NCBI RefSeq assembly: GCF_015709455.1 | Contig: NZ_JADNQW010000004.1 | Location: forward strand, 62,001-126,000 | Direction of reading: 5' to 3' | Length of the DNA: 64,000 nucleotides | Origin: Methylosinus sp. H3A | GTDB taxonomy: Bacteria > Pseudomonadota > Alphaproteobacteria > Rhizobiales > Beijerinckiaceae | Shown: positions 36,463 to 45,101 of the stretch, in pieces | How positions within the stretch are numbered: the first letter of the stretch is position 1 | Layout: the number at the start of each line of letters is the position of its first letter | The notes under the pieces: generated by a model | What the model saw: only the letters and a program-made list of their open reading frames with translations | Told to the model about the DNA's origin: nothing | Databases searched by the model: none | Position numbers and translations under genes: made by a program

Positions 36463-37614
36463 ATGACCGAGCCTGAAACCATAGCCGCACAAGCCGGCGG
36501 AAAGGTCGACGCCTCCGTCGGCGCGCTCATCCCGCCCATTCATCCGTCGACGACCTATGAGCGCGGGCGCGACAACAGCTTCCCGGAGGGGCGCATTTAC
36601 TCGCGTCCCGACAATCCGACATATGCGGTCGCCGCTCAGACATTGAAAGCGCTGGAAGGAGGGGCGGAAACGCTTCTCTTCTCATCGGGAATGGCGGCTG
36701 CGACGTCTGTTTTTCTCGCTCTAGACCCAGGCGATCATGTGATTGCGCCTAAGGTCATGTATTGGGCTCTGCGTGGCTGGCTCGCCGATTTTGCGACGCG
36801 CTGGGGCTTACGCATCGACTTCGTCGATCAGGCGGACGCGGCTGCTCTCGAAGCCGCGGTCCGCCCCGGCGAGACGCGTCTCGTCTGGGTGGAAACGCCC
36901 GCCAATCCTCTGTGGACCATCGCCGATATCGCCGCGGCGGCGGAGATCGCCCATCGCGCCGGCGCACGGCTCGCGGTCGACTCCACTACGGCCTCGCCCG
37001 TGCTCACGCGGCCATTGTCGCTCGGCGCCGATCTCGTCGTTCATTCCGCTACGAAATATCTGAACGGACATTCCGACGTCGTGGCCGGCGCCATCGTCGC
37101 CGCGCGACGCGACGACTTCTGGGATCGCATTCGCGCGATCCTGGCGCGCAACGGCGCCGTGCTCGGGCCTTTCGAGGCATGGCTTCTGCAACGCGGCCTG
37201 CGCACCCTTTTCTTGCGCGTGCGCGCGCAGTCTCAGTCGGCGCTCACGCTCGCCGAGCGGCTCGCGGGGCTCGAGGCCGTATCGGAGGTCCTTTATCCCG
37301 GCCTTCCCAGTTTTCCGGGTCATGAGGTCGCCCGGCGACAGATGCAGGGGGGCTTCGGCGGCATGTTGTCCATCCGCGTGAAAGGCGGCGGCGCCGCCGC
37401 GATCGCGACGGCCGCGCAGGTGAAGATTTGGAAACGCGCGACGTCGCTCGGTGGCGTCGAGAGCCTGATCGAGCATCGCGCGAGCGTCGAAGGGCCGGGA
37501 ACGCCGGTTCCCGACGATCTGCTGCGCCTTTCGACGGGCATCGAATCCGTCTCCGACCTTTTCGACGATCTCGCCCGAGCGCTGGACGCCGCCGCGGCGA
37601 AAGCGTTCCCCTGA
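36463..37614 (+). CDS. Cys/Met metabolism PLP enzyme (trans-sulfuration)
   Basis: 383-residue fold-type I PLP enzyme of the cystathionine gamma-synthase/beta-lyase/O-acylhomoserine sulfhydrylase family. The PLP lysine is K198 in VVHSATKYLNGHSDVVAG. The IYSRPDNPTYAV, VETPANPLWTIADIA and SLGGVESLIEH blocks are conserved. Its position behind a methionine-type importer and before two flavin monooxygenases points to release or reassembly of sulfur amino acids, such as C-S lyase action. The exact reaction within this family cannot be decided by sequence reading. Confidence 0.87.
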   Translation: MTEPETIAAQAGGKVDASVGALIPPIHPSTTYERGRDNSFPEGRIYSRPDNPTYAVAAQTLKALEGGAETLLFSSGMAAATSVFLALDPGDHVIAPKVMYWALRGWLADFATRWGLRIDFVDQADAAALEAAVRPGETRLVWVETPANPLWTIADIAAAAEIAHRAGARLAVDSTTASPVLTRPLSLGADLVVHSATKYLNGHSDVVAGAIVAARRDDFWDRIRAILARNGAVLGPFEAWLLQRGLRTLFLRVRAQSQSALTLAERLAGLEAVSEVLYPGLPSFPGHEVARRQMQGGFGGMLSIRVKGGGAAAIATAAQVKIWKRATSLGGVESLIEHRASVEGPGTPVPDDLLRLSTGIESVSDLFDDLARALDAAAAKAFP

Positions 37615-37740
37615 TCTCGGGGCTCTGGCGCTCGCCTCCGCCGCGAAACGCGACGGCGGTGCCGGACCTTGAATATATTAATCTGGTCGATAATATTGAT
37701 TTATTGGGACGCGCCCCGCCCGCTTTGGCTCTTCATCGCC

Positions 37741-38745
37741 ATGTCCTATTCGCTCTCCATTTTGGACAAGAGCCCCGTCGCCGAGGGGGCGACGCCGGCG
37801 GAGGCGCTTCGCCACACGATCGCGCTGGCCAAGCGCGCGGATGAGCTCGGCTATCGTCGGTTCTGGCTCGCCGAGCATCATGGCGCCGAAATGCTCGCGA
37901 GCTCCGCGCCGGAGATCGTCGCCGCCCATATCCTCGCCCACACCAAACGCATCCGCGTCGGCTGCGGCGGCGTGATGCTCCAGCACTACAGTCCCTATAA
38001 GGTCGCGGAGGTTTTCAAAACGCTAGCGGCGCTGGCGCCGGGGCGCGTCGATCTCGGCGTCGGCAAGGCTCCCGGCGGCCTGCCTTATTCCACCCGAGCC
38101 TTGCAGCAGCGCCCGGACGACGCCGATTTCGAAACCAGGCTCATCGAGTTGGAGGCATGTCTCGAGGGCGCGTTGCCGGAGGGTCACGCGCTCGCCGGCC
38201 TCCTCGCTACGCCCGTTCCGCCGGAGCCGCCGCAGCGCATCCTGCTCGGCGGCGGCCCCGCGAGCGCCGCGCTCGCCGAGCGGCGCGGCTGGCTCTTCGC
38301 CTACGCCGGCCATTTCAACGGCGATCCCGAGACGCTCGCGCGCTCGCTCGAGGCCTACGGCCGCATCGCCGGCCGGCCGGCCATGCTCGCCATCCAGGCG
38401 TTCGCGGCCGAGACGCAGGAAAAGGCGGAGCGTCGCATCGGCGCCCAGAGTCTCTACAAGGTTCGTTTTGCCGATGGACGATCCGTCAATCTGCCCTCGC
38501 TCGACCTCGCCGCCGAATTCGCTCGCCAAGCGGGGCTTTCCGAGCAGGACTATCGCGCCGAGGAGATTCGCCCGCTCTTTGTCTTCGGGGCGCCGGACAG
38601 AGTGCGGCGCGAGCTCGACGCCCTTGCCGATCGCTACGGCGTGAACGAATTCATCCTGGATACGCCGATCGCGGATTTCGACGAGCGCCTCGTCTCGATC
38701 GAGCTGATCGCCGGCGCGTTTTCTACCAGCCCGGAGACCGCATGA
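37741..38745 (+). CDS. Luciferase-like FMN monooxygenase, MsnO8 type
   Basis: 334-residue LLM-class enzyme from ATG 37741. The N-terminal SLSILDKSPVAEGATPAEAL, RRFWLAEHHGAEMLASSAPE and RIRVGCGGVMLQHYSPYKVA match the MsnO8/YtmO-type subgroup. LGVGKAPGGLP and the RILLGGGPASAALAERRG block follow. These enzymes use reduced FMN and oxygen. YtmO-like members occur in Bacillus operons for sulfur scavenging. Its stop overlaps the next monooxygenase start (ATGA). An AT-rich imperfect palindrome about 50 bases upstream (37672-37700) may be a promoter or operator. Confidence 0.85.
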   Translation: MSYSLSILDKSPVAEGATPAEALRHTIALAKRADELGYRRFWLAEHHGAEMLASSAPEIVAAHILAHTKRIRVGCGGVMLQHYSPYKVAEVFKTLAALAPGRVDLGVGKAPGGLPYSTRALQQRPDDADFETRLIELEACLEGALPEGHALAGLLATPVPPEPPQRILLGGGPASAALAERRGWLFAYAGHFNGDPETLARSLEAYGRIAGRPAMLAIQAFAAETQEKAERRIGAQSLYKVRFADGRSVNLPSLDLAAEFARQAGLSEQDYRAEEIRPLFVFGAPDRVRRELDALADRYGVNEFILDTPIADFDERLVSIELIAGAFSTSPETA

Positions 38746-40085
38746 GCGAGAAGTCCATCAGATTCGGCCTGATGCTGCATGGCGCCGGCGCCAATATGAA
38801 TTCCTGGCGTCACCCGAGCGGGCCCGCGGACGCCAGCGTCGATCTCGATTTCACCATCGAGACCGTCCAGAAGGCGGAAGACAATGGGGTCGCCTTCGTT
38901 TTCGTGGCGGACGGCCTCTACATCACGGAACAGTCGCTTCCGCATTTCCTCAACCGCTTCGAGCCGCTGACGATCCTTTCCGCGCTCGCCGCGCGCACGT
39001 CCAAGATCGGCCTCGCCGGCACCGTCTCGACGACCTATTCCGAGCCTTTCACCATCGCCCGACAATTCGCCTCGCTCGATTTGATCAGCGGCGGGCGCGC
39101 CGGCTGGAACGTCGTGACCTCGCCGCTGGAGGGCAGCGCGAAGAATTATGGGAGATCCCATCCGGAACATGCGCTGCGCTATGAGATCGCCGACGAATAT
39201 CTCGCCGTCGCGCAAGGTCTCTGGGACAGCTGGGACGACGACGCATTTGCGCGCGACCGCGTGACGCGACGCTTCTTCGATCCGCAAAAGCTTCATCGGC
39301 TCGACCATGAGGGACGCTTTTTCAAAGTCGCCGGTCCGCTGAATGTGGGACGCTCGGCGCAGGGCCAGCCGGTGATTTTCCAGGCCGGCGCGTCGGACGC
39401 CGGAATAGCGCTCGCCGGCAAATATGCCGACGCTGTGTTCACTGTGGCGGCGTCGCTCGAAGAGGCCCGCGCTTTTTCCGAGAAGGTGAGGGAGAGCGCC
39501 GTCGCTCACGGCCGTCGTCGTGACGACGTGCTGATTTTCCCCGGCACCGGGCCGATCATCGGCGAGAGCGAAGCGGAAGCCGACGCAAAATGCCAGGCCA
39601 TTCGCGATCTTCTGAGCATAGAGGAGGCGCTCGTCTATCTCGGCCGCTTCTTCGACCATCACGATTTTGCGCAATATGATCCGGACGCGCCGTTCCCGGA
39701 TCTCGGAGACCTCGGCAAGGAAGGTTTTCGTTCGACGACCGACGCCATCAAGACGCGGGCGCGGCGGGAGGGGCTGACGCTGCGCGAGGTCGCCTTCTCC
39801 GTCGCGACGCCGAAGCCGACCTTCATCGGTACGGGCGAAAAAATCGCCGACGAAATGCTGCGCTGGATCGACGAGGGCGCTGCCGACGGCTTCATTCTCG
39901 GTTTCCCGGTCACGGCGGAAGGACTAGATGATTTCGTCCGCCTTGTCGTTCCGGCGCTGGAGGCGCGAGGACGCTACTCCCGCGATCTGCCGGGACGGAC
40001 TCTGCGCGATCATCTCGGCCTGCCGCGCAAGAAGAGCCGCTACGCTCTCGTCGCGACCGACGAACAGAGGAGCGTGTCCCGATGA
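38742..40085 (+). CDS. NtaA/SnaA/YxeK-type FMN monooxygenase
   Basis: 447-residue LLM enzyme of the nitrilotriacetate monooxygenase subfamily. It starts at the ATGA overlap with the previous gene. Blocks: FGLMLHGAGANMNSWRHP, VFVADGLYITEQS, GRAGWNVVTSPLEGSAKNYG, HRLDHEGRFFKVAGPLNVGR, and QGQPVIFQAGASDAGIALAG. Relatives include DszA, NtaA and Bacillus YxeK, which oxygenates S-modified N-acetylcysteines. It is coupled by ATGA to an M20 deacylase and followed by a GNAT gene, reproducing the YxeK-YxeP-YxeL set. A separate flavin reductase must supply FMNH2; one lies at 49.9 kb. Confidence 0.88.
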   Translation: MSEKSIRFGLMLHGAGANMNSWRHPSGPADASVDLDFTIETVQKAEDNGVAFVFVADGLYITEQSLPHFLNRFEPLTILSALAARTSKIGLAGTVSTTYSEPFTIARQFASLDLISGGRAGWNVVTSPLEGSAKNYGRSHPEHALRYEIADEYLAVAQGLWDSWDDDAFARDRVTRRFFDPQKLHRLDHEGRFFKVAGPLNVGRSAQGQPVIFQAGASDAGIALAGKYADAVFTVAASLEEARAFSEKVRESAVAHGRRRDDVLIFPGTGPIIGESEAEADAKCQAIRDLLSIEEALVYLGRFFDHHDFAQYDPDAPFPDLGDLGKEGFRSTTDAIKTRARREGLTLREVAFSVATPKPTFIGTGEKIADEMLRWIDEGAADGFILGFPVTAEGLDDFVRLVVPALEARGRYSRDLPGRTLRDHLGLPRKKSRYALVATDEQRSVSR

Positions 40086-41272
40086 CGGCTTCGATCGAAA
40101 CCCTTTCCGAGCGCGCCGGGGCCGTCGCCGCGGTGGTCGCCCGCCACGCCGATGAATTCGTCGCGCTGCGCCGGGACATCCATCGCCATCCCGAGCTCGC
40201 CTTCCAGGAGCGTCGCACGAGCGAGCTCGTCGCGGAGCGTCTCACCGATTGGGGCTTTGAGGTGACGCGTGGCCTCGGCGGAACCGGCGTCGTCGGCACG
40301 TTGAACCGCGGCGAGGGGCCGCGCAGCCTCGGCCTGCGCGCGGATATGGACGCGCTGCCCATCGCCGAGACGACAGGACTACCCTACGCCAGCATCCACG
40401 AAGGCGTGATGCACGCCTGCGGACATGACGGACATACCGCGATCCTGCTCGCCGCCGCCCGTCAGCTGGCCGAGGCCGGAGATTTTCGCGGCACGCTCAA
40501 CGTCATCTTCCAGCCGGCCGAGGAGATCGGCGCCGGCGCCCGGCGCATGCTGGAGGGCGGCCTGCTGGAGCGCTTTCCCTGCGACGCGATCTTCGGGCTG
40601 CATAATTGGCCCGGTCTCGCGGCGGGACGGCTGGCTTTCGTCCCCGGCCCCGCAATGGCGTCCGTCGACCAAGCGCATGTCACTGTGCGCGGCAAGGGCG
40701 GCCATGGGGCCGAGCCGCAGGACACCATCGATCCGATCGTCGTCGCCGCCCATATCGTCACGGCCCTCCAGACGATCGTCTCGCGCAATGTCGATCCGCT
40801 CGACATGGCGGTCGTGACCGTCGGCTCGATCCACGGCGGCGCCGCATCCAACGTCATTCCCGAGAGCGTCGAGTTGAAGCTCACGGCGCGCGCCTTCCGT
40901 CCGCGGGCGCGCAAGCTGCTCGAGGAGCGCATTCCGGCGCTCGTGCGCGCGCAGGCGGAGAGCTTCGGCGCCATCGCGGATGTGCGCTATCGGCTCGGCT
41001 TTCCGCCGGTCGTCAATCACGCCGCCGAGACGGAGCTGGCGCGGCTCACCGCGCTCGAGACATTCGGCGAGACACGCGTCGAAGAGAGCTTTCCGCCGCG
41101 CACAGCGAGCGAGGATTTCGCCTTCTTTCTCGATGCGAGGCCGGGCTCGTTCCTGTTCCTCGGCAATGGGGACAGCTGCTCCCTCCACAATTCCGGCTAT
41201 GATTTCAACGATGAGAGCCTTGCGCCCGCGGCTGTCTATTGGGCGCTGCTCGCGGAGAGCTTTCTCTCCTGA
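40082..41272 (+). CDS. M20-family amidohydrolase (N-acyl amino acid deacylase)
   Basis: 396-residue metal-dependent hydrolase. Metal-site motifs are LGLRADMDALPIAE, MHACGHDGHTAILL, NVIFQPAEEIGAGARRMLEG and GLHNWPG, with the dimerisation domain in the middle (HVTVRGKGGHGAEPQDTIDP). It is similar to hippurate hydrolase and to Bacillus YxeP and YtnL. Coupled by ATGA to the monooxygenase gene. In the S-alkylcysteine pathways this enzyme removes the N-acetyl group after oxygenation. No signal peptide; cytoplasmic. Confidence 0.9.
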   Translation: MTASIETLSERAGAVAAVVARHADEFVALRRDIHRHPELAFQERRTSELVAERLTDWGFEVTRGLGGTGVVGTLNRGEGPRSLGLRADMDALPIAETTGLPYASIHEGVMHACGHDGHTAILLAAARQLAEAGDFRGTLNVIFQPAEEIGAGARRMLEGGLLERFPCDAIFGLHNWPGLAAGRLAFVPGPAMASVDQAHVTVRGKGGHGAEPQDTIDPIVVAAHIVTALQTIVSRNVDPLDMAVVTVGSIHGGAASNVIPESVELKLTARAFRPRARKLLEERIPALVRAQAESFGAIADVRYRLGFPPVVNHAAETELARLTALETFGETRVEESFPPRTASEDFAFFLDARPGSFLFLGNGDSCSLHNSGYDFNDESLAPAAVYWALLAESFLS

Positions 41273-41284
41273 AAGGCGGCCCGC

Positions 41285-41818
41285 ATGACGGATCGTTTTC
41301 TCTACACCTCTCCGCTCGATCCTCGCGCGGCGCCGCTGCTCGACGATCTGGTACGGGAATATGACGCGCGCTACGGCGATTTCTTCGGCCCCGAAGGCGG
41401 AACCGGCGAGGTCAATCGCTATCCGCCCGAAGCCTTCGCGCCGCCCGAGGGCAATTTCCTGCTCCTCTTGCGCGGAGAGGAAACGATCGTCGGCGGAGCC
41501 TTCCGCCGCTACGACGAGACGACCGCGGAGTTCAAGCGCATCTGGACGCGGAGCGACCTGCGCCGACAAGGGCTGGCGCGCGTCTTGGTCCAGGAACTCG
41601 AAGCCCAAGCTCTTCGCCAGGGCTATGCGCGCATATTCCTGACCACCGGCTGCCGTCAGCCGGAGGCGGCCAATCTCTATCTCACATCGGGGTATCGCGC
41701 GCTCTTCGATCTGGCGGCGGACCTGGAAGCGCTCCGAATTCTGCCCTTCGAGAAGCATCTGGCGCCAACGCGCCAATCTGCTGTTCGCCCAAACGGAAAT
41801 CTCGTCGCCGGTTCGTGA
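41285..41818 (+). CDS. GNAT-family N-acetyltransferase
   Basis: 177-residue GNAT enzyme, 12 bases after the M20 gene. The acetyl-CoA-binding motif A is RSDLRRQGLARVLVQELEA and motif B follows in ANLYLTSGYRALFDL. VGGAFRRYDETTAEFKRIWT forms the central beta sheet. Together with the deacylase and monooxygenase it completes an acetylate-oxygenate-deacetylate module as in the Bacillus snaA/yxeL systems, in which N-acetylation of an S-modified cysteine is the first step. Substrate assignment is an inference from context. Confidence 0.82.
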   Translation: MTDRFLYTSPLDPRAAPLLDDLVREYDARYGDFFGPEGGTGEVNRYPPEAFAPPEGNFLLLLRGEETIVGGAFRRYDETTAEFKRIWTRSDLRRQGLARVLVQELEAQALRQGYARIFLTTGCRQPEAANLYLTSGYRALFDLAADLEALRILPFEKHLAPTRQSAVRPNGNLVAGS

Positions 41819-41895
41819 GGTCGACCGAAGGCTTCGGCCGGCGAGGCGGCGACGTCTTACGAGCGTCGACCGCTGGCGGACGTGCGCGAGGCGGA

Positions 41896-41923
41896 TTGAC
41901 GTAGTCAGTTATTCAGATAGTTT
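41896..41923 (+). promoter_or_regulatory. Possible sigma70 promoter of the dsbD-like operon
   Basis: TTGACG (41896-41901) and TAGTTT (41918-41923) are separated by 16 bases, in an AT-rich pocket about 150 bases upstream of the dsbD-like start and after the GNAT gene. The match to consensus is moderate. Confidence 0.35.
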
Positions 41924-42070
41924 TAGTATGTTTCTAGCGCTGAAATGCTCCGGAATCCCCGTACCGCCCCGGGTCGAAGACAATTGGCGCGGGGCCGAAG
42001 CCGTCGATCGCGGATCTATCCGAAGTCTCGATGCGCGGCGAGGATCCACGCAAAGCAAAAGGGACAGAGC

Positions 42071-44224
42071 ATGCGCCAAGACGCTCGACGTCGCTCATCA
42101 TCACTCGTTCTTCTCGGGGCGCTTGCAACGCTCTTGGGCGCTCTGTTCGGCGCAAAGGCCGCGGAGAGCGACGCGCAGTCGAGTCCACGCGCCACTGTCA
42201 CCTTGATCAGCGAGGCGGACAGCGTCGCGCCCGGCCAGAGCTTCCGCGTCGGATTGTGCCAGAAGCTCGCGCCGCATTGGCACACTTACTGGAAAAATCC
42301 GGGCGACGCCGGCGTCGCTCCGAACTTGTCCTTGAAGCTGCCCGAAGGCGCGACGGCGAGCGAGATCGCCTGGCCCGGTCCTGATAGCATCGCGGTCGGT
42401 CCCGTGCGGAATTTCGGCTATGAGAATGAGATCGTCCTCCCCGTCACGGTGACCGCGCCCGCGACGATCGCGCCCGGTCAGACCTTCTCCATCGTGGCGG
42501 AGGCCGATTGGCTGGTCTGCGCGAAGCAATGCATTCCCGAGACCGGGAGCTTCCGGCTGGACCTGCCGGTTTCCGCCGTCTCGATCCCGGCGAGCGGCGA
42601 TGTCGCGGCCGCGTTCGCGGCGACGGACGCCCGCCGGCCGGAACGACGCGGCTGGACCGCACAGCTGACAGACGAAGGCGCGGCGCTCGCGCTGACCGTC
42701 GAAGGCGGCGATATCTCTCCGAAGGCGGTCAAATCGGCCTTCTTCTATCCGGCCGAATGGGGCGTCATCGTCCATGCGGCCGCGCAGCAGCTCAGCGTCG
42801 AGGATGGCCGGCTTCGTCTCGCCATCGAGAAAGGCCCGGTTTTCACTCTGCAGAGCGACGCTTCCGGCCTGCTGGCGATCTCCGGCGACGATGGACGCAC
42901 ACACTGGATCGAGATTGCGCCGAGCGTCGACGCTGCGCCGATCATTGGCGGGACGGGGGGCGGGGCAAGGCTCGGCGTCTCCGCCAAAGACGCCAAGAGC
43001 CTGCCGCTCGGACAGGCGGCGCTCTTCGCTTTTCTCGGCGGCCTCATCCTCAATCTGATGCCCTGCGTCTTTCCCGTTCTCGCCATCAAGGCCGCCGCCG
43101 TCGCCAGACTGTCGGGCGGCGCGCTGCGCGAGGTGCGTCTGGCGGGGCTCTTCTACACGCTCGGCGTGCTGGTCGCTTTCGTGGCGCTCGCCGGCGCTCT
43201 GCTCGCCGCGCGCGCCAGCGGCTCTGCGGTCGGCTGGGGTTTCCAATTCCAATCGCCGATTTTCGTCGCCGCGATGAGCTGGCTGCTGCTCGCGATCGGC
43301 CTGAATTTATCCGGCGTCTTCGAGATCGGGCTCACGGCGACCGGCGCCGGCCAGAGCCTCGCCCAGAAACAGGGACACGCGGGCAGCTTCTTTACCGGCC
43401 TGCTGGCTGTGGTCGCGGCGACGCCTTGCACGGCCCCATTCATGGGCGCCGCGGTCGGCGCGGCGCTGGCCTCGCCGCCCTTCGTCTGCCTCGCGCTTTT
43501 CGTCGCCCTCGGGCTCGGCCTCGCTGCCCCCTATACGCTTCTGAGCCTCTTCCCTCGGCTGGCCCGGCTCCTGCCACGCCCGGGCGTCTGGATGCTGCGC
43601 CTGCGTCAGGGGATGGCCTTTCCTATGTATGCGTCGGCCGCATGGCTCGTCTGGGTCCTCGCACAGCAGGCCGGCGACCTCGGCGTCCTGGTCGCGCTCG
43701 CGGGCGCGCTCCTCGTCGGCTTTGGAGCCTGGACCTATGGCGTCGCGCAGCAGGGAAGCGGGCGTGCGTTGCTTCCGCGCGGACTCGCCGCGGCTTCGGC
43801 GGTCGGTCTCGTCGTCCTCCTTCCGCAGCTCGGCGCGGCCACGACGCCGAGCGTCGCGGCGACAGCGTCCTCCGCCGGCTCCGAGCCGTTCAGCAGCGCG
43901 CGCCTCGCCGCGCTTCGGCAGGAGGGCAAGCCCGTCTTCATCAATCTGACGGCGGCTTGGTGCATCACCTGTCTCGTGAACGAGCGCACGACGCTTTCCA
44001 CCGCCGCCGTGAAGGACGCCTTCCAAACCGGCGGCGTCGCCTATCTCAAGGGCGACTGGACCAATCAAAACCCCGAGATCACGGCCTTTCTCCGCAGCTT
44101 CGCCCATGACGGTGTGCCCTTCTACGTCTTCTACCCCCCGGGCGGAAAAGACGCCGTGCTTCTTCCCCCGGTCCTGACGGAAGCGGCGGTCGTGGAAGAG
44201 CTGCGGCGAACCATCGTCAATTGA
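42071..44224 (+). CDS. DsbD/ScsB-like thiol-disulfide transporter
   Basis: 717-residue membrane protein. ATG 42071 gives a signal peptide (SSLVLLGALATLLGALFGAK). The N-terminal periplasmic domain carries a cysteine pair (DWLVCAKQCIPETG). The membrane domain has its redox cysteines in LNLMPCVFPVLAIKA and AATPCTAPFMGAAVG. The C-terminal thioredoxin domain has the motif TAAWCITCLVNE. Electrons pass from cytoplasmic thioredoxin through the membrane cysteines to periplasmic partners. The architecture with the larger N-terminal domain fits ScsB/DipZ relatives. The next gene encodes a likely periplasmic partner. Confidence 0.9.
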   Translation: MRQDARRRSSSLVLLGALATLLGALFGAKAAESDAQSSPRATVTLISEADSVAPGQSFRVGLCQKLAPHWHTYWKNPGDAGVAPNLSLKLPEGATASEIAWPGPDSIAVGPVRNFGYENEIVLPVTVTAPATIAPGQTFSIVAEADWLVCAKQCIPETGSFRLDLPVSAVSIPASGDVAAAFAATDARRPERRGWTAQLTDEGAALALTVEGGDISPKAVKSAFFYPAEWGVIVHAAAQQLSVEDGRLRLAIEKGPVFTLQSDASGLLAISGDDGRTHWIEIAPSVDAAPIIGGTGGGARLGVSAKDAKSLPLGQAALFAFLGGLILNLMPCVFPVLAIKAAAVARLSGGALREVRLAGLFYTLGVLVAFVALAGALLAARASGSAVGWGFQFQSPIFVAAMSWLLLAIGLNLSGVFEIGLTATGAGQSLAQKQGHAGSFFTGLLAVVAATPCTAPFMGAAVGAALASPPFVCLALFVALGLGLAAPYTLLSLFPRLARLLPRPGVWMLRLRQGMAFPMYASAAWLVWVLAQQAGDLGVLVALAGALLVGFGAWTYGVAQQGSGRALLPRGLAAASAVGLVVLLPQLGAATTPSVAATASSAGSEPFSSARLAALRQEGKPVFINLTAAWCITCLVNERTTLSTAAVKDAFQTGGVAYLKGDWTNQNPEITAFLRSFAHDGVPFYVFYPPGGKDAVLLPPVLTEAAVVEELRRTIVN

Positions 44225-44251
44225 TCCTTCGAACCAAGACAGGAGATTTGC

Positions 44252-44944
44252 ATGTCGAAAATTCGAATTTCGCCGGACGACGGCCGCCCGCAGGCTCCCG
44301 CGATCGATCGCCGCGAGGCGCTGGTCGGCGTCGTGACGGCGGGCCTCGGCATTCTCGCAGCCGGCGGCGCTCTGCTGCGCAGCGGCTCTGCTCTCGCGGC
44401 GCCGCAAGTCGGCCAGCCCGCGCCCGCCTTCTCCGCGACCGACACCAAGGGCGTCCTGCGTGGTCTCGCGTCCCTGAACGGCAAGGTCGTCGTTCTGGAG
44501 TGGACCAATGCGGAGTGCCCCTTCGTCGCCAAGCACTATAATTCCGCCAATATGCAGAAGCTACAGAAGGAAGCGACGGCGGCCGGCGCGATCTGGCTCT
44601 CGATCATCTCCTCTGGGCCGGGGGAGGAGGGCTATGTCGAGGCCTCGACCGCCAATGCGCTGACGGTCGCCCGCGACGCCGCGCCGACAGGCGTGATCCT
44701 CGATCCGGACGGGAAGATCGGCCACGCCTATGGCGCGCAAACGACGCCGCACATGTATATTATCGACGCCAAGGGCGTGCTGCGCTACGTCGGTGGGATC
44801 GACAGCATTCCCTCGACACAGGTCGCCGACGTTCCGAAAGCCCAGCCCTTGTTCAAGGAGGCGCTTCTCGCGGTGAGCCAGGGCCGGCCGGTGAAGAACG
44901 CCGTGACGCGGCCTTACGGCTGCTCCGTCAAATATTCGGTCTGA
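44252..44944 (+). CDS. Periplasmic redoxin / peroxiredoxin-like protein
   Basis: 230-residue AhpC-TSA/redoxin-family protein. The N-terminus has a twin-arginine-like segment (DRREALVGVVTAGLGILAAG) followed by a cleavable hydrophobic region ending SALAA. The redox motif is WTNAECPFVAKHYNSANM with one cysteine. A second cysteine lies in the tail (RPYGCSVKY). TPHMYIIDAKGVLRYVGGID is the family's cis-Pro region. Located 27 bases after the DsbD-like gene with a ribosome site between, so it is the likely periplasmic acceptor, perhaps reducing peroxides. Confidence 0.85.
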   Translation: MSKIRISPDDGRPQAPAIDRREALVGVVTAGLGILAAGGALLRSGSALAAPQVGQPAPAFSATDTKGVLRGLASLNGKVVVLEWTNAECPFVAKHYNSANMQKLQKEATAAGAIWLSIISSGPGEEGYVEASTANALTVARDAAPTGVILDPDGKIGHAYGAQTTPHMYIIDAKGVLRYVGGIDSIPSTQVADVPKAQPLFKEALLAVSQGRPVKNAVTRPYGCSVKYSV

Positions 44945-44953
44945 CACGCTCGC

Positions 44954-44992
44954 CGCCCGACGCCGAAAGCGACGTCGGGCGTCATTCCTCTT
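44954..44992 (+). terminator. Rho-independent terminator of the dsbD-like operon
   Basis: Perfect 9-bp stem CGCCCGACG / CGTCGGGCG (44954-44962 and 44973-44981) with a 10-base loop, then the pyrimidine-rich TCATTCCTCTTT. Located 10 bases after the redoxin stop. Confidence 0.75.
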
Positions 44993-45101
44993 TCGGTGGC
45001 GTCCTTCTCGATGTCGACACGCAGGACGATCTCGACGCATTGCGCCGCCTTGAGATCCCATTGTCGGGATACATCCTATTGGGCTCTGCTTCACTCTCGG
45101 T

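Noticed and set aside
40379..41776. A 465-codon minus-strand open frame across the M20 and GNAT genes
   Set aside because: The plus-strand genes have metal-site and acetyl-CoA motifs and coupled starts; the minus frame has none.
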